64,000 nucleotides of DNA from Microbacterium rhizosphaerae (GCF_034120055.1 NZ_CP139368.1:744001-808000); one strand, 5' to 3'; counted from the first letter of the stretch, positions 39,301 through 54,300 are shown. A program made the numbers and translations. The notes: a model not told the origin generated them from the sequence alone.

Positions 39301-42300
39301 CGTCAAGGCCTCCGATGGCGCCTACTACCAGGCACGCGTCGCCAACACGAACATGGACCCCACGAAGGGCGACTGGAGCCAGGTGGATGCGAGCACCGGC
39401 GTGGTCGGCGGCTACCAGTCGACCGGCACGACAGCCGCTCAGTCCGGGCTCGCCGGAGCGACGCCCGCCGCGGGAACCGTCGCGGGAACCCTCGGCTCGA
39501 CCGCGGTCCCGGCGGGCACCTCGGCGTACGTCGGCGGCACCGTCGTGGCGGGCGGCGACATCCTGGTCGTCGCACACGACCAGCTGTCGATCGTTGCGGT
39601 GGCCGGCACGCTGTCGGGCGGGCTCGGCGCGCTGGGCGCGAGCATTCTGGTGCTGAACGTCCAGTCGCCGACGAACGCCGGAGTCGGCCAGTACGGCAGC
39701 CTCTCGGCGGGTGGGAAGATCGCCGTCAGCGCGGGAATGGATGCCTCCACACTCGGCATCGGCATCGCCGCGGCGGCGGGGGCCGTGACAATCGGAGCCC
39801 TGGTGGTCGTCATCACGGACAGCTCCAGCCAGAATGCGCACGTGGATGCCGGCGCGGCATTCGTCAAAGCCGGTAGTGGGGCGTCGGTCACGGCGCACGC
39901 GGGCAGGTCCGTGGAGGCGCTGCAGATCAACGTCGGCATCGGCGGCGGTGCCATCGGCGCATCGGTCGGGGTCGTGGTCGTCAGCGGCGACACGACCGCG
40001 ACGGTGGGCGACCCGACGACCCTCGGAACCTGCGGCTGCGTCACGAGCACCAGCGACGTCAGCGGGCTGACCGTGACCGCCGACGACACCACTCCGGTGG
40101 ACGTCCAGGTCTACTCGGTCCAGGGCGGCGTCGGTCTCGGCGTCGGTGCGGCGGTCGGCGTCGCGATCCTGACCGGCAAGACCCAGGCCTCCGCGGCGGT
40201 CTCCGGATCCCTCGGCAGCAGTGGCCTGACGGTCACGGCTACCGGATCGCATTCGGTCTCCGTCCGCACCGTGAATGTCGCCATCGGCGGCCTCGCAGCT
40301 GTGGGCATCACGGTCGCGTACGCCGGATCGGGCCGCGACACCGTCGCTCAGGTGACGGCGGGCTCCGTGAACACGAGCGGCGCCGTCTCGGTGCTCGCGA
40401 CAGCGGTCAACTCGGCCACCTCGAGCGCTCCCGGAGGCGCGGGAGCGGCGTTCGCCGTCGCGGTCATGGTGCCGATCGCGCACGTCGACGGCGCGGTCAC
40501 GGCGCTGTTCGACGGCACCCTGCCGTCGACCGGCACCCAGGCGAGCGCCCTGACCGTCCAGGCGACGGGGCAGAACACCGCCAAGGCGACAGCGGTGGTG
40601 GTGTCGGTGTCCCTCGCAGGCGGTGCCGGAGCCTCAGCCCTCGCCTACATCGGCTCTGACGCCGACATCACCGCGAGCATCGGACCCGACGCGAACATCG
40701 CCGTCGCGGGCGCGATCCAGGTCACGGCGCAGCAGGGCACGCTAAATTCCACGGGCACCTTCACCGTGGGCCACAACGATGTGACGGCGGAGTCGGATGG
40801 TGGGTCCGGCGGAGTCATCGGCTCGGTCTCGGTCATGCTGGCCTACGCCGAGAACGCCGGCGGCACGGACGCCGAGATGAACGGCACGATCACCGCGGGC
40901 AGCAGCCTCACGGTCTCCGCGACGGGCGACAACCGGGCGAGCGCGACGACGGATGTCGCATCCATCGGCACGTTCTCGGGCGCGGGCGCGGGAGCGACCG
41001 CGAAGATCACGAGCGACTCCGTGGTGAGCGCCGGCGCCGGAAGCGGGTCGTCGATCGGAGTCACCGGTGACATCTCGTTCGGCGCGACAGGGAGCAACAC
41101 CGCGACCGCCGACTCCAACGCCGGAAGCGGCGGCGCCGTGGCCATCGGCGTGGCGCTGCCCGAGGCCGATGTCGACGGGTCGGTCTCCGTGCTTCTGGCG
41201 GGCAGCGTCACCGGCGGTGCGAGCCTCACCGTCACGGCGAACGGCACGAACGCCGCCACCTCGACCACGACACCGGTGGCGGTCGGCATCTTCGCCGGTT
41301 CCGGCGCGCATGCCGTCGCGAACATCGGCAGCGACGCGCTCGTCACCGCGAGCGTCGGCGGAGGTGGCTATGCGCTCGCGGCTACCGGTGCCGTGAAGAT
41401 CTCGGCAACGGGCATCAACACCGCCAAGGCCAGCGCGCACGGAGGAGCCGGCGGAGGCATCTCGATCGCGGCACTGCTGGCCACGGCTGCGAGTGACGGC
41501 GGGGTCACGGCATCCTTCACCGGTGGCCTCACGAGCGCGGCGAGCCTGTCCGTCGCAGCATCCGGCAGCGACACGGCCGGTGCGGACGTGCTGCTCGTCT
41601 CCATCGGCATCATCGGGGTCGGCGCGGCGATCGCGGACGCGAGCGCCGACGGCGACGTGACGGCATCCCTCGGCTCCACCGCCTCGATCACGAGCCCGAC
41701 GAACGTATCGGTGACCGCGACAGGCACCCGCGCCGTCACCCCGACAGCGACCGGCGGCACCGGCGGCGCGGTCGGCGCATCTGGGATGACCGCCACGGGC
41801 GAGACCAGCGGCACGACCCAGGCGAGCGTGGAGTCCGGTGCCACGATCGGCAGCAGCGCTCACCGCATCGGCTCCCTCGCCGTCAAGGCGCACGACACGT
41901 CGAACGTGAGCGCGCTCACCGTGACCGGCAACGGCGGATTCGCCGCGGTGGGCATCGCGATCACGAAGGCGACGGTGTCGCCCACGGTGAAGGCATCCCT
42001 CGCCGCGGGCGCGTGGCTCACCGGCGATCTGACGGTCGAGGCGATCTCGAATGCGGCCGAGGCGGATGCGACCGCGAAGAGCTACGGCGGCGGCGTCGTC
42101 GACGTCGGCGCGGCCAGCGCCACCACCACGACGAGCCCGACAGTGCTGGCCTGGCTCGCGTCGGGCGTGACGGTGGACACGCTGGGATCGGCGACGGTCG
42201 ACGCCGAGGAGCGGAGCGCCGCGTCGGGCACGCAGTTCCTCGACACCTACGGGACGCTGCCCGGCGTCACCAACGGATGCCACGACGTGACGACGAACCA

Positions 42301-45300
42301 CACGACGGTCTGCGTGGCCAACGTGGACAGCAACGCGGACACGCTGTACTTCCCCGGCCACGGACTGCAGACCGGCGACAGCGTGCTGTACCTCGGCAAC
42401 TCGATCAGCGGACTCGCCGACGGTCGCATCTACACGGTCATCGGCGTCGACGGCGACCACCTGCAGTTCGGCGACGCGTTCCTCACAGGTCAGGTGGACG
42501 CCTTCGACCTCACCGGCGTCTCGGGCGTGGATCCGCACCGCGCGATGATCCGGTTCTCGACGGCACACAACTTCCTCACCGGAGACCCCGTGCTCATCGC
42601 CGGCTCTGGATCCATCGACGGGATCAACCGCGGGCAGACGTATTTCGTCCGCGTCATCGACGCGTACACGATCGAGCTCTATGCGACTTCGTCGGCCGCG
42701 AAGAACCCGCTGTCCGTCACGATCGATCCCAGCAACGGCGCGAACATCAACAGCACCACCATCAAGGCGGCGAACACGTTCGGCGTCGGGGATCGCCTCA
42801 CCTACCTCGCGCCGTCGCCGATCTCGTTCGAAGCCCCTGTCGTGAACGTCAGCCCGTCGTGCTCGTCGTCCGATCAGAACGCGTGCAAGAACGAGGACGC
42901 CACCCAGTACGACATCATCGTGGGCGACGGCACCACCGACTCCGGCCTGCAGACGGGGGAGGCGGTCGTCTACCGCACCAAGGCGGGTGGCGTCACGATC
43001 GGCGGCCTCAGCAACGGCACCACCTACTACGTCATCCGGCTCAACAACCACGCGATCCAGCTCGCCGCCACCGAGTACGACGCCTTCTCGCACACGTACA
43101 GCTGCGGTACCAACTGCACGACGACCGATCCGGTCAAGCCGATCCACATCACGCGGCCGAGTGGTGGAGAGCACCAGATCGTACCCGTGGCGATCGGGGG
43201 GCTCACGAGCGGGTACACCTACACGGTGGCGACGCGTGACGCGAACGGCTTCACGCTCACGGATGCCGGCGGCAACCCGGTCGGGTTCACGACGACGGCG
43301 ACGTCGACCGGGGGAGCCGGCACCAGCCAGGTGACCGACGTCTTCGGCGCGCACCAGTTCTTCGCCGCCGGTCTCGCCCTCACCGCCTGCGCCTCGGCCT
43401 GCGGGTCCGAGAACCTCCACCTCCCCCTGGGCACAGTGAGCGCCGGCACGTACTCGCTCTATGCGGCAGACAGCATCTACAACCCGAGCGACCACTCGAA
43501 CGACTCGCTCGTGTCTCTGCGGCAGCTCTCGCCGCCTCCGGGCGACGGAGCGTCGACGGCATCCGCAGCCGGCGGCGGCGGTGGTGTCGTGTCGGTCAAG
43601 GTGCCGACCGCGACGCTGACCGACACGCAGGAAGTGCACGCGTGGGTCGCCGGCAGCCTCACCGCGGGGAAGGATGTCGCGGTCACGAGCACCGCGGTCA
43701 CGAACGACGGCGTCGCCACCGACAACGGGTCGGGCGGTTTCATCGCGGTCGGCGTGGTCAACTCGACCCTTACAGAGACTGTCGACAACCTTGCCGTGGT
43801 CGGCACCCCGCCGTCGACGACGATCAGCGGCGACTCCGGCAGCGTGCAGGTCGCCGGATCCGGTGCCTCCATCGTCGCGGGCGGCAACGTCCTCATCGCG
43901 GCCACCAGCAGCACGCAGACGAACGCCCACGGCCACAGCTCTGGCGGCGGCTTCATCGGCGCATACACCGCGAACGTCACCACGACCGTCACCGAGAACA
44001 CCGCGGCCGGGGTGGGCGCCAGCGGCACGGTCCGTGGCGACACCGTGCGGGTGCTCGCCAACTCGACAGGCGCACAGCAGTTGAGCTCGCGCGCGACGAT
44101 GGGCGCGTTCATCGGCGGAGCCACCGCCAACGGCACCGTCAAGGTCTACTCGAACGACACCGTGCTGCTCGACGGCACGAGCTCCGATACGGGTACCGTC
44201 ACCGGCCGCTACGGCGTGGACCTCCGTGCCTGGCACGGCAACGAGACGATCGACAACTCCTCGACCGCCGCGTGCTACTGCTTCATCGGTGGGGGCAGCG
44301 GCAACCCGACCAGCGAGGTGCACCCGCACAACATGGTCGCCGGCCACGAGGGTGTCACGATCTACGCCGGAGCGCGGCTCGTGCCGGGCGTCAACGAATC
44401 GGCGAACGCACCGGCCTCGCCGCTGGTCAGCAACGGCGACGGTGCCCTGGTGCTGTACGTGCAGTCCGAGGATCCGGCGACGATCGACAACAGCAACGAC
44501 GAGAAGCGTGACATCTCATGGTTCTCCGACGTCGTGGTCAATGCCGGGCCCGACCCCTATCTGGTCGTCGACAAGGACGGCTACGTCGTCCACGCAGTGA
44601 ACGTCACCGTGAACGGCGTCGCCAACCCGCTGATCGGCACGCACTACACGGCGCCCTTCACCGTCGGCGACATCCGCAACGGCGCCATGGGCGACATCTA
44701 CATGACCGCGAACTACGGCACGATCACCGGCGGCGCGTGCGTCGGCTCGACGGGCCACGCGTGCATCGGCGGCCACTGGTGGGGCACGTTCCACTACAAG
44801 CAGAACTTCAGCAAGGTGACGCTCATCAATGAGTCGTCGCAGGCGATGACGGTGCAGGACGTCGACGTCGTCTCGTCGACGAGCCAGCCGCGCGTGACGC
44901 TGGCGACGGCGAACGACTCGAGCATCTCGGTGCTGTTCGCGATCACGCAGGATGTCACCCCCAGCCTCGTGGTCATCGACTCGCTGGCGAGCGTGACCCT
45001 CGGCGGCACGATCAACAACCCCATCGGCGAGACGGACGTCCTCGTCACGGGCGGCGACCTGCTGGCGGGCACGGTCCGTACCGACCCGTGCGCGGCCGGA
45101 GCGCACTGCACCCTCATCGTGACCAACATCCTGAACCTGGATGTCACGGCGGGCAGCATCGCACAGCTGCCGATCGACATGATCCAGTACGCGGGTCACG
45201 ACCTCTCGCTCAAGGTCTACGCGTCGGGCGAGGCATCCCTCGACCTGCTCACGTGGCTGCGCGACCCGTCGATCGCCGATCCCGCCGTCACCGGCCTCCC

Positions 45301-48300
45301 GTACGTCATCTCGATCGGCCACCTCGTCGCCGGCGGCGACCTGAACGTGCTGCTGCGCCCGACGCTCTACGGCGTCGGCACGGGCGCCGTGCCGGGTGTC
45401 TACGTCGAGGACCAGAAGGACACCGGTCTCTCGACGACCTACTACCAGTTCTTCCACCCGGACTACTTCTGCACCGGCACGACGTACCCGTGCAACTTCT
45501 CGGTCGGCGCCTTCGGCTCCAGCCCGCACGCGGTCGCGAGCACCTACTCCTTCACCGAGCTGGATGCCGGCTCTCTGGCGGCGAACGGCAGCATCGCCGT
45601 GCGGGCAGCCGGGGACACCGCGAGCGACACCGTCATCAACGTGCTGGGCCTCGTGCAGGTGCACCAGAACGGCAACGTCAACGTCGACACGAACGGCTTC
45701 ATCACCCTGACCGAGTCGGTCGTGAACGGCACCGCCGACCACCTCGTGATCGACCCCGACGTGCTTCCGGATGCGACAACCTTCCTCGCCTACTCCACGA
45801 GCACGATCGCCGCGGGCCCCAACCGCGACTTCCGCGTCGGGACGATCGTCTCCACGAACAGCGACGTGACGCTGTACGCGCCGTACGCGATCGTCGATGC
45901 TCCGCGCGGCGCGCCGATGCCGCCGGTGAACGGCACCTCGCAGGCGACGCCGACAGCCGAGATCTCGGCAGTGAACATCACCCTCACCGCGGGGCTGAGC
46001 GGCACGGGCACGATCGGCTCGGACACCAACTTCCTCGAGGTCGACTCGTCGACCGCGCGCAACGGCGTGCTCAACGCGCAGGCACCCGGCGTCATCCGCA
46101 TCACCGAGACGAGCGGCGACCTCCGCGTCGGCACCGTGACGACCTGCTGGGCGACCGCGGCCGCGACCTGCGCCGACGTCACCCTCACGACCGACGCCGG
46201 ATCGATCGTGAACGGCCGCACGATCGCCTACCCGGTCGTCACACCGGCCACCGCCACCCCGACCACGGTCGGAGGCACGGTGTACCTCACCAACCCGCCG
46301 AGCTGGCTCGTGACCGGCATGCAGGTCGTCTACCGCACCACCGGCGCGGTCATCCCGGGCCTCGTGAACGGCGGCGTCTACTACGCCATCGTCACCGCGA
46401 ACGGCGTGCGGCTCGCGAACTCGCTGGCGGGAACGGGCGCGTCCGGCTACTGGTGCACGACAGCGGGATGCTTCGCCAACCCGAACCCGATCACGCTGGG
46501 TGCGTCCGGCAGCGGCACCCTCGCCCCGGCAGCGAACGTCATCGCCGACAGCATCGACCTGTTCGCGGGCGGCGGGAGCGTCGGCAGGGCCGACGGCAGC
46601 GCCGACCTCCTGATCGACTCGGCGGCGGGCAGCGGATGCTCGAGCACCTTCACCTTCGGCTACCAGGACCCGGGGTACCTCGACGCCACCGCGACGGAGC
46701 GCGCGGTCACCGCGACGTGCCACGTCGCCGCGCAGGCGAACGGCTCGATCTTCCTCACCGAGGTCAACGGCCCGATGAACGTCGTGCTCGCCCACGCCGG
46801 CGAGCAGCTGACGGGCGGCACGCCGACGCAGGCGGGCAGCATCCGGCTCACCACCACCGAGACGGGCGTGCAGGGCAACGACCTGCTCGTGCTGCACGAC
46901 GGCTCGACCCTCGTCCGCGAGGCGGCGGCCGGTGTCTCCGCTGCGAACGTCCAGTCGGTGCCGAACGGGCTCATCCAGGCGGAGAACGGCAATGTGCTCC
47001 TGCGCTCGGCGGACGACATCGTCACCGACCCGAGCATCCAGATCCTCGCGAGCACCGCGGCCGGCGACACCGGGACCGGCGCGACCGACCCGAACCTGTG
47101 GACGGCGAACACCGGAAACATCGACATCCACGGCGACTGCCACGACACGACGAACACCGTGTGCGACCCCAAGGGGCTGCCGAATGCCGCAGGCGACGGA
47201 TCGGCGGAGGCGGCCGGCGATGGAACCGTCATCGTCCTCCGCGGCACGGTGACCGCCGGATCGAGCGGCCTCACCCGCATCTTCGGCAACGAGGACGCCG
47301 ACCTCATCGTGCTCGACCAGACGTACCTCGGCAGCATCACGCGGGTGTACGGCTCGGTCGCCCCCGCGGTGGCGACGCAGTACTCGCCTGCCGGTGACGG
47401 CGAGGACACGATGGTCGTCTACAAGCTCCAGTCGATGCCCGCCGGCACGCGCCTCGTGCTCGACGGCCAGAGCGACACCGACCACTACATCGTGTGGACC
47501 CACGGCACGCAGGGCGCCAGCACGGGCTACGTGATCGACGTGCTCGACAGCGGCGCACCGGGCAACGGCCAGGACACGCTCGACATCTACGGCGCCGACG
47601 GCGCGCTGAACGGCGTGGGCGCCGACGGTACCCCGTACAACACCGACGACCTCTTCCTCCTGCGCGGTGCGGCGTCGCTGCCCGGGGAGAGCCCGAGCCG
47701 TCCGTCGCTGTACAACCGCGATGCATCCGTCGCCCTCCTGCACCCGGTCGTGACGGCGCATCAGGATGTCGTGCAGGCCGCCTCCGCCTCGGGCTACCTC
47801 GGCCTCATGGAGCTCATCAACTACGACAATGGGCTCATCGGACGCTTGGGCGTGTTCGGCCTCGGCGGCAACGACTACTTCGCCGTCGACGACAACGCGG
47901 CCATCACGAGCCTCGACGGCGGTCTCGGCAACGACACGTTCCAGATCGGCCAGCTGTACGGCATGCGCCGCGACCAGACCTACAGCGGCCTCTCGCCGCC
48001 GCAGTACTTCGCGACGATCGCCACGACGCGCGGCTACCTGTCCGTGGGCAACAGCGCCCCGCTGGTCGCCGAGGGCGGGTCGGGCGACGACAGCTTCGCC
48101 GTGTACTCCAACCACGCCTCCGTGCGTCTGGAAGGCGACGACGGCAACGACATCTTCCTCGTGCAGGCGTTCGCGCTGGCGAAGACCACCGCCGACGGCA
48201 CGATCATCATGGGCCCGCTCTTCACCGGTGCGGTGCAGGTCACGGCCCCCGGAACCATCACCCGCACCGACGGTGGCAGCTTCGTCGACGACGGCTTCGC

Positions 48301-51300
48301 GGTCGGCCAGACCCTCGTCGTCAAGGGCACCGGAACCGCCGACGACAACACGGCCACCACGGCGTACGTGATCGCCGGTGTGACCGCATCCACCCTCACG
48401 CTCGACCTGAAGCAGACGACCACCGCTCCGCTCGCGGTCGGCGGCGCCTACACCGTCGCCCTCTCCTCCGGCCCGCTCACCCGCGCCGGCCTCACGGTCA
48501 GCGGCAACACGATCACCCGCGCGGACGGCGGCAGCTTCCTCACCGACGGCTTCCTCGTCGGCAACACCATCGCCCTCGCCGGCACCGGCACGTGCGACGA
48601 CAACCTCACGACCCCGGTCGCGTGCAGCCTCGCTCTGCAGCCCGGCATCCCGTACGTGATCACCGCCGTGACCGCCTCCACGATCACGGTCTCGGTCGCA
48701 CTGCCCGTGGGCGGCACGTTCGCCGGCGCCACCGTCAGCGGCGTCCTGCCGAGCCCCGTGCTCGTCTCCGGCGTCTCCACCGCCGCGCAGACCGACGTGC
48801 GCACCGGCGGCGGCAACAACCAGGTGATGTACAACATCAACGCCCCGGTCTCCGTAGACGGCGGCAGCGGCTTCAACAAGCTCGTCGTGCTGGGCACCGA
48901 GTTCGCCGACCACATCGTCATCACGACGGGCGGCATCTACGGCGCCGGCATCCAGGTCACCTACCGCAACATTCAGGTGATCGAGGTCGACGCCCTGCAG
49001 GGCGACGACACCATCGACGTCCTGTCCACGCCGCCGAACGTCGCCGTCCGGGTCCTCGGCGGCCTCGGCAGCGACATCGTCAACGTGGCGAGCGACGTCG
49101 TGGGCGACGTCTACGCGAAGGACATCGAGGGAACGAGCTCGACGATCAACCACCTCGTCTCGTCGACCGACCCGAACTACCAGAACGTCGTCGCGCCGGG
49201 CGTCCCTGTGTCGGTCTCGCGGCCGACGCAGGGCGCGGTCATCATCGACGAGTCCGGCGGGTTCAGCGACGGGTTCAGCGCCGTCAGCCGCAGCGACATC
49301 GGCACGAGCACCATCGGCACGCTCGACAGCTACACCGTCGTCCTGAACACCAAGCCCACGAGCGACGTGTGGATCACCGTCAGTGCGTCGATGGCTCCGC
49401 AGGATCAGCGACCGGATGCCGCGGGCCTGAGCGCCGACACCGTCTACCTGTGCAGCGGCACAGCGGCCCAGTGCGGCTCGGCATCCGCCTTCTTCCGGTC
49501 GCTGCTGCTCGACGGCCAGCCGGCGTCGCCCGCCAACCGCTCGCTCGTGCTGCACTTCACGCCGGACGACTACGCCACGCCGCAGACAGTGTGGATCGCG
49601 GCCGCGAACGACACCGAGCCGCAGGGCGACATCGTCGTGGCGGTCAGCCACAGCGTCGTCAGCGCCGACCCCACGTACGACTTCGCCGTGGTGCGCAATG
49701 TCGAGGTCACGGTCCACGACAACCTGACGCCGGGCCTCGACATCACGCAGCTCGACGGCAGCGGCAGCGCCGACACGACGACCACGGTCATCAAGGGCTC
49801 GCCGACGACGCAGCTGACCGACAGCTTCGCGCTGACGCTGCCGAGCCGCCCTGCGGGCGACGTCACGTTCTCGATCACACCGACGGATGCGCGCCTCGTC
49901 CTGTCGTCGCTCGACTCGCGGTTCCACCTGGGCCCGGTGGTGGGGGGCGTGCAGACCTACACGGTCAAATTCACGAACAGCGCGACCGACTGGAGCACGC
50001 CGCTTCTGATCACCGTCGCGGCCGTGAACGACTACCACCCGGAGGACCCGCGCTACACGACCCTGAACTTCGCGGTGGTCACCACGACCGACCCGAAGTA
50101 CACCGGCCTGACGTCGTCGCTCGACGTGCTCGTCTACGACGACAACACTCCGGGTGTCTACGTGCACCAGTCCGGCGGGTCGACGCTCGTGCCGATCGGC
50201 GGCGGCACCGACACCTACACGGTGCGGCTGACGCAGGCGCCCACGGCGCCGGTGAAGATCGCGATCGTCGGCGACGGCCAGGTGAGCATCGCGCTCGACT
50301 CCACGTGCGGCTCGGGAACGCTCGGCAAGGTGTGCCTGCTGCCGGTCGTCGGCGGGGCGAAGACCTTCACCGGAGCGGTCTCGCTCGCGGGCGGCGCCAT
50401 CACCCGCACCGACGGCAAGAGCTGGCTGGATGACGGCTTCCTCGAGGGCGAGCTCGTCATGATCGGCGGCAGCCTGTACAAGATCCAGGCGATCTCCGGC
50501 CCGACGCTCTCGAGCATGAGCTTCACGACGCCGCCGTCGTTCTCGGCCGGCACGATCACGATGACCGAGTACGCGCCGACGATCACGTTCGACGCGACGA
50601 ACTGGTGGATCCCGGTCACGGTGACGGTCAGCGCCGACGCGGCGTTCACGATCCCGGCCGGCCGCGAGAACATCATCACGTTCCCGAAGCAGCCGCACGA
50701 CCTCGGCCTCGCGATCCGCGGCCCGCTGCAGGTCGAGGGCGGCACCGGCGGCGAGCACCACGAGCTCACCGGCGCGGTGCTCTACCCGGCGGAGTACAAC
50801 ACGCCGCCGTTCGGCATCGCGGCGCAGCCGTCCGAGGCCCGCCAGATCGACGTCCTCAACATCTACGACGACGGCGCGCACGCCGACCAGACCGGCACGA
50901 TGACCTCCACGGCGCTCACCGGCTTCGGGATGACGGGCGACCTGCACTTCGCCGGTGCCACCGCCTTCGGTGAGCCCGCCTCGTTCCCCGGGGGCATCAG
51001 CTACGGCACCATCGTCGTCGATCCCCAGACCGGGGCATACAGCACCGATGCGTCGAAGTCGACGATCGAGGTGCTGAACGTCATGCTCGGCCAGGGCAAC
51101 GACTCCCTGACGGTCGCGAGCACGCTCATCGCCGGTCCCGACCAGGCGACCGACGACAAGCTGGCGAGCGGCATCCCGTCGCTCGCGGGCGTCCTGACGG
51201 TCGTGCAGGGCGGCGGCGACCGCCTGCTCGAGGTCGTCGGCACCTTCACCCTCACGGCCAGCACGATCACCCGCAACGACGGGCGCACGTGGACGGAAGA

Positions 51301-54300
51301 GGGCTTCGCGGTCGGCCAGCGGATCAACGTCCCGGGCTACGCGGCCGGGCAGTTCACGATCACGGCGATGGGCGGCGCGACGATGACGGTCTCCGGGGGG
51401 ACGCTCGCCGCAGGTCAACTCGGCACCGACGACCACCGCGTGGCCGTGTCGATCTACGACCCGCTGCAGACGAACACCGGCTACGCCCGCATCGGCGGCG
51501 ATCGCATCACGGTGCTCAACGGCGACGGACAGGGCAAGGGCTCACCCGGACCCTCCTCACCGCTCGTCGTCTACGGCGACACCAGCCAGGACGGCATCTG
51601 GTACTCCGGCGGCCTGAGCACGCAGTCCGGCCACGACTTCGGCCCGAAGCCGACGATCGAGCCGGTCGGCAACGCGCCCGACTTCGTCTTCCCGGTCGCG
51701 CAGTCGTTCACATACGCCGGCAACGACGTCATCGACGCGAGTGCGCTGGATGCCGGTCTCCCGAGTTCGAACCTTCCGACCATCGGCATCGTCGCCTACG
51801 GCGGCGCGGGCAACGACACGATCATCGGCAGCCAGACGGGCGACATCCTCGCCGGCGGCTCGGGCAACGACACGATCCTCGGCCAGCGCGGCCAGGACCT
51901 CATCTACGGCGACTCGGGCATCAACGTCGACGTCCTGACGCGGGTGCTGACCGTGCCGACCGCGAACGCCAGCACCACTCCCGACGCCGACGGCCTCGCG
52001 GCCGGCCACGACACGATCTGGGGTGAGGGAGCGGGCTCCGCACCGAGCACCGCGACGGCCAACGCCGACGACCAGGACGTCATCTTCGGCGACCACGGCG
52101 TGGTGACGCAGGATGTGCAGGACGTGCGCCAGTGGCTGTTCGACCAGACCGCGCAGACGTTCGTCGAGCAGAACCTGCGGCTGCAGCGCATCCAGACCAC
52201 CGGCCAGCTGATGCACCTGGCCACCGTGCAGCAGGCCAACGGCGTCGGCGACACGATCAACGGCAACCTCGGCAACGACATCGTGTTCGGCGGCGGCGGT
52301 GGCGACACCATCGCGGGCAACGAGGGCAACGACCTCGTCTTCGGCGACTTCGGGCGAGTGGACTGCACGCAGCCGTCCGCGCACGCCGCGCCGAGCGACC
52401 CGACCTCGGACAACCCCTTCTGCCGCATCGACGCGTCGCAGCTGCCGTTCAACGTCGCGCTGAACGACCACACGTTCAGCTGGACGTCTATCGACACGCA
52501 GAGCACGGCCAACTGGGGCAACGACCTCATCAGCGGCGGCACGGGCGACGACATCCTCATCGGCGGCGCCGGCTCCGACCGCATCTCGGGCGACACCGGT
52601 GACGACGACATCGTCGGCGGCAACACCGGCGCCGCGATCGCGGGCGTCGCGAACACGGGCGGTGCGGGCGGCTACAACGGCGGCGTCGACTTCAGCGCGG
52701 GCCACGTCGCCTACGGCGATGTGTTCGACGGCACCGGCGGCTACGACGGCGGCCACAGCGCCTGCGTCACGTCGAGCTCGTGCGTCTACGGCGACTACCT
52801 CGACGGCGGCACCGGCAACGACGTGATCGCCGGCGACAACGCGACGATCCTGCGCACCGGCAGCACGTACAGCCCGCGGTTCCGCGTCCTGACCGGCACC
52901 GACATCTTCGACACCGGCACCGGCGCCGCGAACATCCTCGGCTCGAACTTCAACGGCGCAGCCCAGCCCTGCCAGTGGGTCGACAACTCCGCGGGCGCCT
53001 TCACCACGGCCCCCGCCTGCCTCGACTACGGCTACCAGGCCGACCCGAACGGCGTCTTCGTCCGGTCGGTCACCCTGTACGACCAGAGCTTCACCCCGCC
53101 GGCCGGCACATCGTCGGACTCCGACATCGCGGGTGGCGCGGGCAACGATGTGATCTTCGGCCAGGGCGGCAACGACTGGGTGCAGGGCGACGGCTCCGTC
53201 ATCGACGACTCCGGCCGCATCACGATCGACGTGCAGACCCGCGACACCGTCACCGACCCCCGCCCATCGGTCGAGGACTACGCCGGCCCCGGCACCGACG
53301 GCCGCGATTACATCGAGGGCAACGCCGGCAACGACGTCCTCTACGGCGGGCTCGGGCAGGACGACCTCGTCGGCGGCAGCTCATCGATGTTCGGCCTCAC
53401 GACGCGCGACCAGCGCCCCGACGGCAGCGACACGATCTACGGCGGCGCCGGAACCCGCACGGGCATCAACGATCAGGGCGACCTGTCCGCGCAGGGTCAC
53501 GCGCACGACGCCGACGTGATCATGGCCGACAACGGCAACATCTACCAGCTCGTCGGCGCGAGCGGCTCGCCCACGAAGGATGCGAACGGCGCGACCAAGG
53601 CGCGACTGTCGTTCCTCACCTTCAACTACGACAATTACTCGACGCTCGAGACGATCATCCCGCGGGCCTACACCTATCTCGACTACACGATCGGCATCCA
53701 GGGGCCGGCCGACATCGGCGGCGCCGATCTGGTGCACGGCGAGGCCGGAGACGACGTCATCCTCGGCCAGACCGGCAGCGACGTGCTCGCGGGCGACGGC
53801 CAGGACGACACGATCATCGGCGGCACCGGCAACGACCGCATCTACGGCGGCACCGGGGATGACCGCATCCTGGGTGACGACGGCTACTTCAACGTCAGCC
53901 GCAACGGGCGCACCGAGCCGCTGTGGGACGTCAACGCGCCCAACGCCACCAATGTGCTGCAGGCGATCCCCGGACCGTACACGCAGGCGCTCACGTTCCA
54001 GGCCGGCGACCTCTTCAACGAGGCGCGTCTGCTCGGCTACAACGCCTCCGACCCGACCGCTTCCGGCTACGCCGACATCGTCTACGGCGGCCTCGGCAAC
54101 GACTGGATCCACGGCGAGGGCGGCGACGACGCCATCTCGGGTGCCGAGGCGCTGCCGTTCTACTACTCCGACATCCCGCAGGCGCAGATCCTCAGCGCGT
54201 GGGGCATCGACCCGACCAACCCGCTGCTGTACAACCCGACCACCACGAAGTTCGCGGACTACAACGCCGACGACCCGTGGTCGAAGATCTACGACTGCAC

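Larger units (their letters stand above)
28800..47300 (+). repeat. long beta-strand repeat region of the giant protein
   Basis: About 6,150 residues of Gly/Ala/Thr/Val-rich units of roughly 55-75 residues, typically (G)xGASVxVxVxxxxTxATVGxxAxVTAGGDLTVxAxD. This is the pattern of filamentous-adhesin-type beta-helix or beta-solenoid passengers, especially proteins annotated LktA family filamentous adhesin. Few Cys and few aromatics occur. Unit boundaries were judged by eye. Confidence 0.75.

Noticed and set aside
34907..40483. 1858-codon open frame on the minus strand
   Set aside because: Same antisense artefact; the composition (Arg/Asp/Gly/His/Val) is that of a complement of Gly/Ala/Thr/Val repeats, with no start context and no family motif.
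44516..51436. 2306-codon open frame on the minus strand opposite the giant gene
   Set aside because: High GC with strongly biased third positions leaves antisense frames open. The translation is Arg/Asp/His/Val-rich with no domain, and the plus strand carries clear domains throughout.
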